Assembly (NCBI RefSeq): GCF_037975245.1
Contig: NC_092581.1
Location: 9,617,303 to 9,681,302, forward strand
Length of the DNA stretch: 64,000 nucleotides
Source of the DNA: Apostichopus japonicus
Lineage: Eukaryota; Echinodermata; Holothuroidea; Aspidochirotida; Stichopodidae
Direction of reading: 5' to 3'
The notes beneath the pieces are model-generated. The model worked only from the letters and a program-made list of their open reading frames with translations, did not search any database and was not told where the DNA came from. Made by a program: the position numbers and the translations under genes. Positions 41,801 through 56,800 of the stretch are shown one piece after another. The number at the start of each line of letters is the position of its first letter. Position 1 is the stretch's first letter.

Positions 41801-44800
41801 GAGCTCCCCCATATAACTCCACTCCCTGTAAACTTGATATAAACCATACCCCTTAGCTGTAGCCGATTATACCATTATAGTGATAACCCCTTGACCCTAA
41901 ATACCTGCCAGGGTACATTATTTGGTATACAAAAAGTTATATGTGAGAAGTAGTGTAGAATTTGTTAGTGAAATTATTGCATTATAAAGTTGGGCGTCAA
42001 CCAAGTATATTAGAACGAGTAGAGAGAAAGAAAGAATAGATTGCTGTTTGAAGGCAAAACTCTTGCATTTGTATTAATTATTATTTGGAGGAGTCACTAA
42101 GATCCACTACCTACTGAGCTTTCTGGAGTAGTTGAAGGGTTATCCAGTCAAAAGAGGTTAATACTTGAAGGAACCATTTATCTCTAGTTAGGCTCAATAT
42201 TTTGAGATGGGGTTTTTCAGCCACCAGAATATCTCTTCAATGTACTTGGCTGGACAAAAACTTTTAAAACTATTCAAGTCTGGGCCACAGAGAAGTTTGG
42301 CAAAGTACTACAATCGTTGGCCCATACTACATAAGCATGGATGTACCTTACTCCCATGACTAAACATGGAGATCTACTAAATAATGTGAGAAACAAAATA
42401 TCAGAAAGTTCTATATATGTCAATCTATTATGTTCAAAGTCCTATCAGATATAGGCCTACAGTATGTTGTGGAATTCATATTCTCCCATATTTGGTATCA
42501 ATGAAAACTGCATGGAAGACTTCATTCTTAAATTCCTTTGCTTAGGTTCCCTGGGCTGGGCTTTGCCCATGTTTTGATGCAACAATTCAAAGCAATGAAC
42601 AGTTTGTACAGGTAGCATGGTGGGCTCATAATTGACACACTTAAGGATTTGATTAACGATGTCTATCAACGAAAACTCCAAATCACTCAACTGTATGCGT
42701 TTTTCATATGTGTAGTTCCTCAGAAATGTAATGATCTCAAAATATTTATTGTTCTGTGCCTATGCAACGTACAATTGAGCAGAATTTGACCACAAAATGT
42801 CTGCTGTGTCAAGTTCTTTCATACCCCTAAATTGACACATTTGTTGATAAGCTAACTGTAATGTAGGCCTCAGTATACACCCATTGACTCTGGATGCTGT
42901 TTGCCATGCTATGCTATGCACCTCTAAGCTCAGAAAGGTCAGGTCCCAGAGAGTAGCTGGTATTATATTAATTAATTTTGGATATTTTTGGGAGTAAGAT
43001 TTCCAAATGCCCAAAAAATGTGCAAAATTGGGGGGAGGGTGTTAGAAGCTTTAAAAAAAAACTGCAAAAAAAAGAGTTTAGGTTGCCTTCTGTATCATTG
43101 AGCTACTGCAGTAATATTTGAAGGTGCATCAATTACGAAGGTGCGTCAATTATGAAGCCTTTACCATACCTCAAAATGAATTGTACGTTAATGCGTACCC
43201 ATGCATGTACACAGATGAGTATGACTTGAAGAAAAACATAAGATGAAGCCTCCATGCAATGGCATGACATGAAAGAGACTTAATGTAGTGTATATCATGT
43301 TACCAATAGATCTTGGAGAATGCTTAGAAAACACATGTCATCTGAAATTGCAAAAATATTACGCTAAATGTTGTTTTAATACTTCACAAAGAAGAAAGTT
43401 GCATTTTTCACAGGGCTTTAAAGCCCTATTAGGGTCATTCTCACACTTACACATTCTACAAATTTTTGTTCACAGTTTTGGAATGTGCCAATCCTGCTCC
43501 GATAGACCCAATGGTAAACTTGAATCCAGATCGGGAGTCATACACTAATGGGACAGAAGTGCAATATTCATGTCCAAATGGCTTTGAGCTGAACGGAGAC
43601 TCAAGTGCAGTCTGTGTGAATGGAGACTGGGTGTTTACAGAAGCGCCTAGTTGTTCTGGTACTTGAAGTCAACCTACTGATAAAACATTTAAATATTTAA
43701 AATTCATATGTTTACTTCTTCCTGACAATTGTATTCCCATTTTTCTCATTAAGATATTGCCATATTTGCTTGCTGCTGGTTGCTTCCTCTTGTTTAAAGC
43801 TCTTGGTTCTTTCGTGAAACGCTTATATACGTCAACCAACCTGTTATAACCAAAGTTGCCGTCAGATTATTAGTATAGTATAATAAGTGATTTCATTGGA
43901 CGATCATAACAGGGTAAAGTTACAACTCACATGATATTCTTGTGGGGGTGGTGGATATTTGTCATACTTGCTAAGTACAGTAGATGTATTACAGTGAGTT
44001 TGTGCACTAACGTTTTTGGCGCTGACCTTATGAATCTGTCTGTTGGTGAAAGCTACCAGGAATCTTAGGAACCCTCATATCTTGCCAAAATATAGAATTC
44101 AACTTTATAAGAACTCTTTCATCTACCGTGCTGCAATATACATTCAAGTTGGTAATTTGGAACCTCTCATTTAATTTTACTAATTGTTTCACCTAGTTCT
44201 AGTAATGTACATAGTTTTAACGCTTTCTTGATGTGCAATCATTTGAACATCTTTTCTATCATGGTTTTCATAGTTATTTATTTTTAGTTTGACATGTGTA
44301 CTCCTTTTTATAAATATGCTATATTTATACTGGTTTCAATAAATGAATGGAAAAAAAATGAGAATATTTATGAGATTGTGGGGTCAGACATAAAAATCCA
44401 TAAATTGGATTGTAGCCAAACTTGGTATACAGTATTGGGTTAATAGCTGGTTCATATAGGCTTACATTTTTTGGTACCATCTAGGCCCCCAAAAATTCCG
44501 GGCCCATTTTGGGCTTAGGGGCCCCAAATTTGATTTCACCTCAAATGCATCTTGGGACGCATTCTTTGGGCCTAATTTTGTTGGGCCGACATTTTTGGGA
44601 CTATTTAGACGCATATTTTATCAGGTCCAAGGTTTTGGTGAGGGGTCCAAAATGTTAAACTTGCAATAACTCCACAACCTTAAATTAGATTGTATCTTGC
44701 AACTTGGAATATACTTGTTGGTTAATAGCTGGTACATGTGGGCATAATATATTATGATATTGGGGGATGACATACAACACCTTAATATTCCACTGAGCAA

Positions 44801-47800
44801 GGAACCATAGTGCCCATTGGGCTCTTGTTACCATGTTGGTAGTGATTTCACTTTGACTTCATTTTTATCTCAACCAATAGCTTTATCATGCGATGATGTG
44901 GCACCAGGAGACGACGTGGTTGAGAGAGACCCAAGCGGATCAGGTTCTTTTCCAAACGGAACCAAGGTTGTTTATTCTTGCCCTGACGGGTATGACTTGA
45001 GTGGAGATACGACTGCTCTTTGTCTTTATGGAAATTGGACACTAGACACTGATCCATCATGTACAGGTAAGTCATTCACCTTTCTGTCATTGGGTGCTAT
45101 AGTGGGTATCGGTACGACCTGTCTTTAAATTCTTGGACAATCATGTTTGGCAGTATTTTCACAAAATGGAATGAAATGCGAGTATTAGGTATATATTAAT
45201 ATATCATTATCCAATATTGACTCCAGATGAAGACTTGACAAATTAACAAATTTAAAAATATGAAGTTAGGAATCCTTAATTCCATTATTCAATCAACATA
45301 GGTAATTAAATTTGTGTTAATTGTCTGTATTCTGCTCTGGGATCTCTATATTAGAGACTTTATCAACTTTCCAATAAAGTCACCCTTCTCAACCCAGTGT
45401 AACTTTTTGTCATATAATCTCAAAATTAATCGATTCGATTGTTTTCTTGTGTTTCAAAAGGAATTATTGGTATATGAAAGGACATATGGCTGCTTTCAAA
45501 AAGTGAACAAAAGGGATGTTTGGGATAGGCAGTGCCACTGTCTGATATATTACTGCTGGTGCCATTCGAAAGGCAGATTGCTTTTATCATTAATTTGCTG
45601 GGTTCTTAACTTGTAGCTTGGTCTCTTGCTAATGGCCACATGGTCTGAGTGGAAGACTGAAATGTGTGGAGAAAGTTAAGACACTGCTGTGGCTCTCCTC
45701 GTAGTGCTCATTTGAGCAGTTTAAATTAATTCCTGTACTCGATGGATCTAGCGTCAGATTTTCATGCCAAGTACTGGCTAGCTGCATGAGGGATGTGGGG
45801 TGGGTGGGTGGGGTTGGTTGGGGTGGGTATACTGTGTTACAACATGCAACAAAGTTCTACATTATCATTGGCCAGACCCAAAGGACTAAATTGTTTCTAT
45901 GTGGGAGGAAAAGCACTTGAAGGGAAAATATACAAGTCTGGATGAACAAGTTAGAGTTGGATTGGACTGATCTCTGTGCAAAGATATTGCCCACTAATTT
46001 TCTTCGAAAAGATTTAGGATCAGAATTGCAGTTTGAATTTGGGTAGTGTCGATCTGCAACAATTAATTTGAAACAGACTTTTCATAAAATGGAAAGTAAG
46101 GTAGTGAATAAAGTTGGTTTATAACCTTTAATAAATTCCTGTATGCTTCTTCCAGCTGCCTTCTCAGCAAAAATATTCAAGATTTTCCTTTGGTTGCCCT
46201 CGTACAACCAAAGTCGTAACTTTCAGGTTGCCAAACAGCAAATATGGTTGTCAGAAATGTAGCCAAGTGAATTGTAACAAAATATCAGAGATAGACCAAT
46301 ATCTAAACTGTATTGGAGAGATTTGAGGCTCATAGGGTTCTTAGGATCATAGGCCTAAGATGGGCCAGTGATACTGCCCCCATTCGTGTGGGTCATAGGC
46401 CTACCGCTAGTCTCTGGGTTGGTACTACTCCCCCCCCTCTTCCCGTTTAGGTGGGTCATACCGCTAGTGTCCTTTCATATCAGTGATGGAGATTAAGACC
46501 AATTTATCACTTTAATTACAAATTAGGGAGTATTGTTAAAATGCAATCTGAATGCGATGTTAACAACTGATGGTCCACCAGAAAGACTATAAAGTTACTT
46601 GTGGTTGTCCGAGCAGAATTTTGGTCGCCTCAGACGACCCGCAAGCACTTTAACTTGCCTCGCTTCTGATTATTTGTGAAAGCAATTACATCAAGCAAAG
46701 TTTGATTTGTTTTATTACACTAAAATTGCTTACTGGTTATTGGCAAATATTCAACTATGCTGTATGTTGGTTATCATACCACATTGGGTCTCGATGTAAC
46801 ATAACCATCCTTGATACATTCACTTCAACACCATCTCTTTACTGTCTTATTATCAAAAAGCTTTATCTTGCGACGAGGAAGCACCAGCTGGTGAAATGGT
46901 AGTGCGAAACCCCAGTGGCTCCGCTCCATATCAGAATGGAACAGAAGTAGTTTACTCATGTCCAGATGGGTATGCATTGGAAGGAGATATGACTGCAGTA
47001 TGTCTGTATGGAAACTGGACATTGGACACAGAACCATCTTGTGGAGGTGATTTGTGTGTTTCACTTATACGTCTTTGTACCTTATCACAAATTCAATAAA
47101 ATTGCTAACTAGTGACAAGCAAATATTCATGTATGCTCTATGTTATTTTTCATGCTACATTTGGTTTACAACTTGACAGAATTTGACCACAAAATGTCTG
47201 CTGTGTCAAGTTCTTTCACACCCCTAAATTGACACATTTGTCGATAAGCTAACTGTAGTGTAGGCCTATGTATACATCCATTGACTTTGGATGCTGTTTG
47301 CTATGCTATGCACCTCTAAGCTCAGAAAGGTCAGGTCCCAGAGAGTAGCTGGTATTATATTGAGGTAATTTTGGGGGTTTTTTTTTAGTTAGATTTCCAA
47401 ATGCCAAAACAACGTGCAAAACTGGGGGGAGGGTGTTAGAAGCTTTAAAAAACACAATTTGATCAAAATATACCTGAAATGGATTCAAACTCATGAAATA
47501 TGTAACTCTGCTTGACTGCAAAAGGTTTAGGTTGCCTGCTGTATCGTTGCTAGCAATATTTGAAGGTGCGTCAATTACGAAGGTGCGTCAATTACAGAAA
47601 TGGTCAATTATGAAGCCTTTACTATACCTCAAAATAAATTGTACGTTAATGCGTACCCATGTACACAGATTAGTATGAAGAGAAACATGGGATGAAGCCT
47701 CCATGCAATGACATTACATATATATCATGTTAGTTTAATAGATCTTGGAGAATGTTTAGAAAACTCATGTCATCTGAAATTGCAAATATATTACTCTAAA

Positions 47801-50800
47801 TGTTTTTTCAATACTTTACAAAGAAGAAAGTTGCAATTATCACAGGGCTTTATTAGGCTCATTCTCACACCTACACATTCTACTAATTTTTTAACAGTTT
47901 TGGAGTGTGCCAATCCTGCTCCGATGGACCCAATGGTCAACTTGAAGCCAGATCTGGAGTCATACACTAATGGGACAGAAGTGCAATATTCATGTCCAAA
48001 TGGCTTTGCGCTGAATGGGGACTCAAGTGCATTCTGTGTGAATGGAGAATGGGTGTTTACAGAAGAGCCAAGTTGTTCTGGTATTGAAGTCAACCTACTG
48101 ATAAAACATTTAAATATTTAAAATTCATATGTTTACTTCTTCCTGACAATTGTATTCCCATTTTTCTCATTAAGATATTGCCATATTGGCTTTCTGCTGG
48201 TTGCTTCCTCTTGTTTAAAGCTCTTGGTTCTTTCGTGAAGCGCATATATACGTCAACCAACCTGTTAATACCAAAGTTGCCGTCAGATTATTAGTATAGT
48301 ATATAATAAGTAAATTCATTGGACGATCATAACAGGGTAAAGTTACAACTCACATGATATTCTTGTGGGGGTGGTGGATATTTGTCATACTTGCTAAGTA
48401 CAGTAGATGTATTACAGTGAGTTTGTGCACCAACGTTTTTGGCGCTGACCTTACGAATATTTATGAGATTATGGCGTCAAACATAAAAATCTTAATATTG
48501 TAATAACTTCGCAACTGTAAATTGGATTGTAGCCAAACCTGGCATACAATTTTTGGTTAATAGCTGGTACATGGTGGCTTAGATTTGTTGGGACCATCTG
48601 GGCCTCAAAAAAATCCGACCCATTTTGGGCTTAGGGGTCCCAGATTTTATTTCCACCTCAAATGCAGTTTGGGACACATGCTTTGGGCCCAAATTTGTAG
48701 GGCCCATTATTTTTGGCCCACATTTTTGGGACTATAGATGCATATATTATCAGGTCCATGTTTTCGGTGAGCGGGCCAAAATGTTAAACTTGCAATAACT
48801 CCACAACCTTAAATTAGATTGTATCTTGTTACTTGGAATAGAGTTGTTGGGTAATGGCTGGTACATGTGGGCTTATGATATGTGGAATGACATACAACAC
48901 CTTAATATTCCACTGAGCAAGGAACCATATATTGCCCATTGAGCTCTTGTTTAATTTGGGGTTTTCTCATCACCATTTCGTTAGAGATTTCACTTTGACC
49001 TCATTTTTATCTCAACCAATAGTTTTATCATGCGATGATGTGGCACCGGGAGATGACGTGGTTGAGAGAGACCCAAGTGGATCCGGTCCTTTTCCAAATG
49101 GAACCAAGGTTGTTTATTCTTGCCCTGACGGGTATGACTTGAGTGGAGACACGACTGCTCTTTGTCTTTATGGAAATTGGACACTAGACACTGATCCATC
49201 ATGTACAGGTAAGTCATTCACCTTACTGTCATTGGGTGCTATAATGGGTATCGGTACGACCTGTCTTTATATTCTTTGACAATCATGTTTGGCAGTATTT
49301 TGACAAAATGGAGTGAAATGCGAGTATTAGGTATATATTAATATATTATTATCCGATATTGACTCCAGATGAAGACTTGACAAATTAACAAATTTAAAAA
49401 TATGAAGTTAGGAATCCTTAATTCCATTATTCAATCAACATAGGTCGTTAATTTTGTGTTAATTGTTTTTATTCTGTTCTGGTAGTTCTCTATATTAGAG
49501 ACTTAATCAACTTTCCAATAAAGTCACCCTTCTAAACCCAGTGTAACTTTTTGTCATATAATCTCAAAATTAACCAATCCGATCGTTTTCCCGTGTTTCA
49601 AAAGTAATAATTGGTATAAAAAAAGATGTGGCTGCTTTCAAAAAGTGAACAAAAGGGCAATTTTGGATAGGCAGTGCCACTGTCTGATATATTACTGCTG
49701 GTGCCATTGGAAAGGCAGATTGCTTTTATCATTAATTTTGCTGGGTTCTTAACTTGTAGCTTGGTCTCTTGCTAATGGCCACATGGTCTGAGTGGAAGAC
49801 TGAAATATGTGGAGAAAGTTAAGACACTGCTATGACTCTCCTCGTAGTGATCATTTGAGCAGTATAAATTAATTTTTATACTCAATGGACCTAGCTTTAA
49901 AACTTCATGCCAAGTACTAGCTTGCGCATGAGGGGTGTGGGGTGGTGGATGGGTGGGCGTGGGTGGGTGGGGGTGGGTATACTGTGTTACAACATGCAAC
50001 AAAGTTCTACATTATCATTGGCCAGACCCAAAGGACTAAATTGTTTCTATGTGGGAGGAAAAGCACTTGAAGGGAAAATATACAAGTCTGGATGAACATG
50101 TTAGAATTGGATTGGACTGATCTCTGTGCAAAGAAATTGCCGACTAATTCTCTTAGAAAAGATTTAGGATAAGAATTGCAGTTTGAATTTGGGTAGTGTC
50201 GATCTGCAACAATTAATTTGAAACAGACTTTTCATAAAATGGAAAGTAAGGTAGTGAATAAAGTTGGTTTATAACCTTTAATAAATTCCTGTATGCTTCT
50301 TCCAGCTGACTTCTCAGCAAAAATGTTCAAGATTTTCCTTTGGTTGCCCTCGTACAACCAAAGTCGTAACTTTCAGGTTGCCAAACAGCAAATATGGTTG
50401 TCAGAAATGTAGCCAAGTGAATTGTAACAAAATATCAGAGATAGACCAATATCTAAACTGTATTGGAGAGATTTGAGGCTCATAGGGTTCTTAGGATCAT
50501 AGGCCTAAGATGGGCCAGTGATACTGCCCCCATTCGTGTGGGTCATAGGCCTACCGCTAGTCTCTGGGTTGGTACTACTCCCCCCCCCTCTTCCCGTTTA
50601 GGTGGATCATACCGCTAGTGTCCTTTCATATCAGTGATGGAGATTAAGACCAATTTATCACTTTAATTACAAATTAGGGAGTATTGTTAAAATGCAATCT
50701 GAATGCGATGTTAACAACTGATGGTCCACCAGAAAGACTACAAAGTTACTTGTGGTTGTCCGAGCAGAATTTTGGTCGCCTCAGACGACCCGCAAGCACT

Positions 50801-53800
50801 TTAACTTGCCTCGCTTCTGATTATTTGTGAAAGCAATTACATCAAGCAAAGTTTGATTTGTTTTATTACACTAAAATTGCTTACTGGTTATTGGCAAATA
50901 TTCAACTATGCTGTATGTTGGTTATCATACCACATTGGGTCTCGATGTAACATAACCATCCTTGATACATTCACTTCAACACCATCTCTTTACTGTCTTA
51001 TTATCAAAAAGCTTTATCTTGCGACGAGGAAGCACCAGCTGGTGAAATGGTAGTGCGAAACCCCAGTGGCTCTGCTCCATATCAGAATGGAACAGAAGTA
51101 GTTTACTCATGTCCAGATGGGTATGCATTGGAAGGAGATATGACTGCAGTATGTCTGTATGGAAACTGGACATTGGACACAGAACCATCTTGTGGAGGTG
51201 ATTTGTGTGTTTCACTTATACGTCTTTGTACCTTATCACAAATTCAATAAAATTGCTAACTAGTGACAAGCAAATATTCATGTATGCTCTATGTTATTTT
51301 TCATGCTACATTTGGTTTACAACTTGACAGAATTTGACCACAAAATGTCTGCTGTGTCAAGTTCTTTCACACCCCTAAATTGACACATTTGTTGATAAGC
51401 TAACTGTAGTGTAGGCCTATGTATACATCCATTGACTTTGGATGCTGTTTGCTATGCTATGCACCTCTAAGCTCAGAAAGGTCAGGTCCCAGAGAGTAGC
51501 TGGTATTATATTGAGGTAATTTTGGGGGTTTTTTTTTAGTTAGATTTCCAAATGCCAAAACAACGTGCAAAACTGGGGGGAGGGTGTTAGAAGCTTTAAA
51601 AAACACAATTTGATCAAAATATACCTGAAATGGATTCAAACTCATGAAATATGTAACTCTGCTTGACTGCAAAAGGTTTAGGTTGCCTGCTGTATCGTTG
51701 CTAGCAATATTTGAAGGTGCGTCAATTACGAAGGTGCGTCAATTACAGAAATGGTCAATTATGAAGCCTTTACTATACCTCAAAATGAATTGTACGTTAA
51801 TGCGTACCCATGTACACAGATTAGTATGAAGAGAAACATGGGATGAAGCCTCCATGCAATGACATTACATATATATCATGTTAGTTTAATAGATCTTGGA
51901 GAAAGTTTAGAAAACTCATGTCATCTGAAATTGCAAATATATTACTCTAAATGTTTTTTCAATACTTTACAAAGAAGAAAGTTGCAATTATCACAGGGCT
52001 TTATTAGGCTCATTCTCACACCTACACATTCTACTAAATTTTTAACAGTTTTGGAGTGTGCCAATCCTGCTCCGATGGACCCAATGGTCAACTTGAAGCC
52101 AGATCTGGAGTCATACACTAATGGGACAGAAGTGCAATATTCATGTCCAAATGGCTTTGCGCTGAATGGGGACTCAAGTGCATTCTGTGTGAATGGAGAC
52201 TGGGTGTTTACAGAAGCGCCTAGTTGTTCTGGTACTTGAAGTCAACCTACTGATAAAACATTTAAATATTTAATATTCATATGTTTACTTCTTCCTGACA
52301 ATTATATTCCCATTTTTCTCATTAAGATATTGCCATATTGGCTTTCTGCTGGTTGCTTCCTCTTGTTTCAAGCTCTTGGTTCTTTCGTGAAGCGCATATA
52401 TACGTCAACCAACCTGTTAATACCAAAGTTGCCGTCAGATTATTAGTATGGTATATAATAAGTAAATTCATTGGACGATCATAACAGGGTAAAGTTACAA
52501 CTCACATGATATTCTTGTGGGGGTGGTGGATATTTTTCATACTTGCTAAGTACAGTAGATGTATTACAGTGAGTTTGTGCACTATCGTTTTTGGCGCTGA
52601 CCTTATGAATATTTATGAGATTATGGCGTCAAACATAAACATCTTAATATTGTAATAACTTCGCAACTGTAAATTGGATTGTAGCCAAACTTGGCATACA
52701 ATTTTTGGTTAATAGCTGGTACATGGTGGCTTAGATTTTTTGGTACCATCTGGGCCTCAAAAAATTCCGACCCATTTTGGGCTTAGGGGGCCCAGATTTT
52801 ATTTCCACTTCAAATGCAGTTTGGGACACATGCTTTGGGCCCAAATTTGTAGGGCCCATTATTTTTGGCCCACATTTTTGGGACTATAGATGCATATATT
52901 ATCAGGTCCATGTTTTCGGTGAGCGGGCCAAAATGTTAAACTTGCAATAACTCCACAACCTTAAATTACTGTAGATTGTATCTTGTAACTTGGAATACAG
53001 TTGTTGGGTAATGGCTGGTACATGTGGGCTTATGATATGTGGAATGACGTAAAACACCTTAATATTCCACTGAGCAAGGAACCATATATTGCCCATTGAG
53101 CTCTTGTTTAATTTGGGGTTTTCTCATCACCATATTGTTAGAGATTTCGCTTTGAATTCATTTTTATCTCAACCAATAGTTTTATCATGCGATGATGTGG
53201 CACCAGGAGACGACATGGTTGAGAGAGACCCAAGTGGATCCGGTCCTTTTCCAAATGGAACCAAGGTTGTTTATTCTTGCCCTGACGGGTATGACTTGAG
53301 TGGAGATACGACTGCTCTTTGTCTTTATGGAAATTGGACACTAGACACTGATCCATCATGTACAGGTAAGTCATTCACCTTACTGTCATTAGGTGCTATA
53401 GTGGGTATCGGTACGACCTGTCTTTAAATTCTTTGACAATCATGTTTGGCAGTATTTTCACAAAATGGAATGAAATGCGAGTATTAGGTATATATTAATA
53501 TATTATTATCCGATATTGACTCCAGATGAAGACATGACAAATAAACGAATTAAAAATATGAAGTTAGGAATCCTTAATTCCATTATTCAATCAACATAGG
53601 TAATTAAATCTGTGTTAATTGTCTGTATTCTGTTCTGGTGGTTCTCTATAGATTAGAGACTTACAATAATCAACTTTCCAATAAAGTCACCCTTCTAAAC
53701 CCAGTGTAACTTTTTGTCATATAATCTCAAAATTAACCGATCCGATCGTTTTCCTGTGTTTCAAAAGTAATAATTGGTATAAAAAAAGATGTGGCTGCTT

Positions 53801-56800
53801 TCAAAAAGTGAACAAAAGGGCAATTTTGGATAGGCATTGCCACTGTCTGATATATTACTCCTGGTGCCATTTGAAAGGCAGATTGCTTTTATCATTAATT
53901 TTGCTGGGTTCTTAACTTGTAGCTTGGTCTCTTGCTAATGGCCACATGGTCTGAGTGGAAGACTGAAATATGTGGAGAAAGTTAAGACACTGCCATGACT
54001 CTCCTCGTAGTGATCATTTGAGCAGTATAAATTAATTTCTGTACTCAATGGATCTAGCTTCAGAATTTCATGCCAAGTACTAGCTAGCTGCATGAGGGAT
54101 GTGGGGTGGGTGGGTGGGGTTGGTTGGGGTGGGTATACTGTGTTACAACATGCAACAAGTTCTACATTATCATTGTCCAGACCCAAAGGACTAAATTGTT
54201 TCTATGTGGGAGGAAAAGCACTTGAAGGGATAATATACAAGTCTGGATGAACATGTTAGAATTGGATTGGACTGATCTCTGTGCAAAGATATTGCCAACT
54301 AATTTTCTTCGAAAAGATTTAGGATAAGGATGCAGTTTGAATTTGGGTAGTGTCGATCTGCAACAACTAACTTGAAACAGACAATTCATAAAATGGAAAG
54401 TAAGGTAGTGAATAAACTTGGTTTATAACCTTTAATAAATTCCTGTATGCTTCTTCCAGCTGACTTCTCAGCAAAAATGTTCAAGATTTTCCTTTGGTTG
54501 CCCTCGTACAACCAAAGTCGTAACTTTCAGGTTGCCAAACAGCAAATATGGTTGTCAGAAATGTAGCCAAGTGAATTGTAACAAAATAACAGAGATAGAC
54601 CAATATCTGAACTGTATTGGAGAGATTTGAGGCTCATAGGGTTCTTAGGATCATAGGCCTAAGATGGGCCAGTGATACTGCCCCCATTCATGTGGGTCAT
54701 AGGCCTACCGCTAGTCTCTGGGTTGGTACTACTCCCCCCCCCTCTTCCCGTTTAGGTGGATCATACCGCTAGTGTACTTTCATATCAGTGATGGAGATTA
54801 AGACCAATTTATCACTTTAATTACAAATTAGGGAGTATTGTTAAAACTGAATGCGATGTTAACAACTGATGGTCCACTAGAAAGACTACAAAGTTACTTG
54901 TGGTTGTCCGAGCAGAATTTTGGTCGCCTCAGACGACCCGCAAGCACTTTAACTTGCCTCGCTTCTGATTATTTGTGAAAGCAATTACATCAAGCAAAGT
55001 TTGATTTGTTTTATTACACTAAAATTGCTTACTGGTTATTGGCAAATATTCAACTATGCTGTATGTTGGTTATCATACCACATTGGGTCTCGATGTGACA
55101 TAACCATCCTTGATACATTCACTTCAACACCATCTCTTTACTGTCTTATTATCAAAAAGCTTTATCTTGCAACGAGGAAGCACCAGCTGGTGAAATGGTA
55201 GTGCGAAACCCCAGTGGCTCCGCTCCATATCAGAATGGAACAGAAGTAGTTTACTCATGTCCAGATGGGTATGCATTGGAAGGAGATATGACTGCAGTAT
55301 GTCTGTATGGAAACTGGACATTGGACACAGAACCATCTTGTGAAGGTGATTTGTGTGTTTCACTATACATCTCTGTACCTTATCACAAATTCAATTAGAT
55401 TGCTTACTAGTAACAAGCAAGTTTTCATGTATCTATGTTATTTTTCATGCTACATTTGGTTTACAACTTGACAGAATTTGACCACAAAATGTCTGCTGTG
55501 TCAAGTTCTTTCATAAAATGACACATTTGTTGATAAGCTAACTGTAATGTAGGCCTATGTATACATCCATTGACTTTGGATGCTATTTGCTATGCTATGC
55601 ACCTCTAAGCTCAGAAAGGTCAGGTCCCAGAGAGTAGCTGGTATTATATTGAGGTAATTTTGGTTATTTTTTTGTAGTAAGATTTCCAAATGCCAAAACA
55701 ACGTGCAAAACTGGGGGGAGGGTGTTAGAAGCTTTAAAAAAAACACAATTTGATCAAAATATACCTGAAATGGATTCAAACTCATGAAATATGTAACTCT
55801 GCTTGACTGCGAAAGGTTTAGGTTGCCTGCTGTATCGTTGCTAGCAATATTTGAAAGTGCGTCAATTACGAAGGTGCGTCAGTTACAGAAATGGTCAATT
55901 ATGAAGCCTTTACCATACCTCAAAATGAATTGTACGTTAATGCGTACCCATGTACACGGATTAGTATGAAGAGAAACATGGCATGAAGACTCCATGCAAT
56001 GGCATTACATATATATCATGTTAGTTTAATAGATCTTGGAGAATGTTTAGAAAACTCATGTCATCTGAAATTGCAAATATATTACTCTAAATGTTTTTTC
56101 AATACTTTACAAAGAAGAAAGTTGCAATTATCACAGGGCTTTATTAGGCTCATTCTCACACCTACACATTCTACTAATTTTTTAACAGTTTTGGAGTGTG
56201 CCAATCCTGCTCCGATGGACCCAATGGTCAACTTGAAGCCAGATCTGGAGTCATACACTAATGGCACAGAAGTGCAATATTCATGTCCAAATGGCTTTGA
56301 GCTGAATGGAGACTCAAGTGCAGTCTGTGTGAATGGAGATTGGGTGTTTACAGAAGAGCCAAGTTGTTCTGGTATTGAAGTCAACCTACTGATAAAACAT
56401 TTAAATATTTAAAATTCATATTTTATTTCTTCCTGACAATTGTAACCTATTTTTTCTCATTAAGATATTGCCATATTGGCTTTCTGCTGGTTGCTTCCTC
56501 TTGTTTAAAGCTCTTGGTTCTTTCGTGAAATGAATATATACGTCAACCAACCTGTTAATACCAAAGTTGCCGTCAGATTATTAGTGTAGTATATAATAAG
56601 TAAATTCATTGGACGATCATAACAGGGTAAAGTTACAACTCACATGATATACTTGTGGGGGTGGTGGATATTTGTCATAATTGCTAAGTACAGTAGATGT
56701 ATTACAGTGAGTTTGTGCACTATCGTTTTTGGTGCTGACCTTATGAATATTTATGAGATTATGGCGTCAAACATAAAAATCTTAATATTGTGATAACTTC

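Larger units (their letters stand above)
42781..47177 (+). repeat. Tandem unit A of the 3-CCP long repeat
   Basis: First of four tandem copies. It carries exons 8, 9 and 10 with their introns. The anchor agaatttgaccacaaaatgt occurs at 42781, 47178, 51329 and 55473. Unit A is the longest copy (about 4.4 kb) because of an insertion of about 0.3 kb at 44036-44361 that the other copies lack. It is the most diverged copy in its first two introns, while its last intron and exon 10 are almost identical to unit B. Confidence 0.85.
47178..51328 (+). repeat. Tandem unit B of the 3-CCP long repeat
   Basis: 4151 bases from anchor to anchor, carrying exons 11, 12 and 13. Introns as well as exons align almost base for base with unit C, and the last intron also aligns with unit A. 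Such identity in non-coding sequence indicates recent duplication or ongoing gene conversion. Confidence 0.88.
51329..55472 (+). repeat. Tandem unit C of the 3-CCP long repeat
   Basis: 4144 bases from anchor to anchor, carrying exons 14, 15 and 16. It is nearly identical to unit B throughout, with scattered substitutions and small indels, for example a few extra bases near 52971. Confidence 0.88.

Noticed and set aside
46702-46902. 66-codon ORF conserved in units A, B and C (also 50853 and 55001)
   Set aside because: Conserved only because the introns were duplicated. It overlaps the c-type exon in another frame and runs through its splice acceptor.
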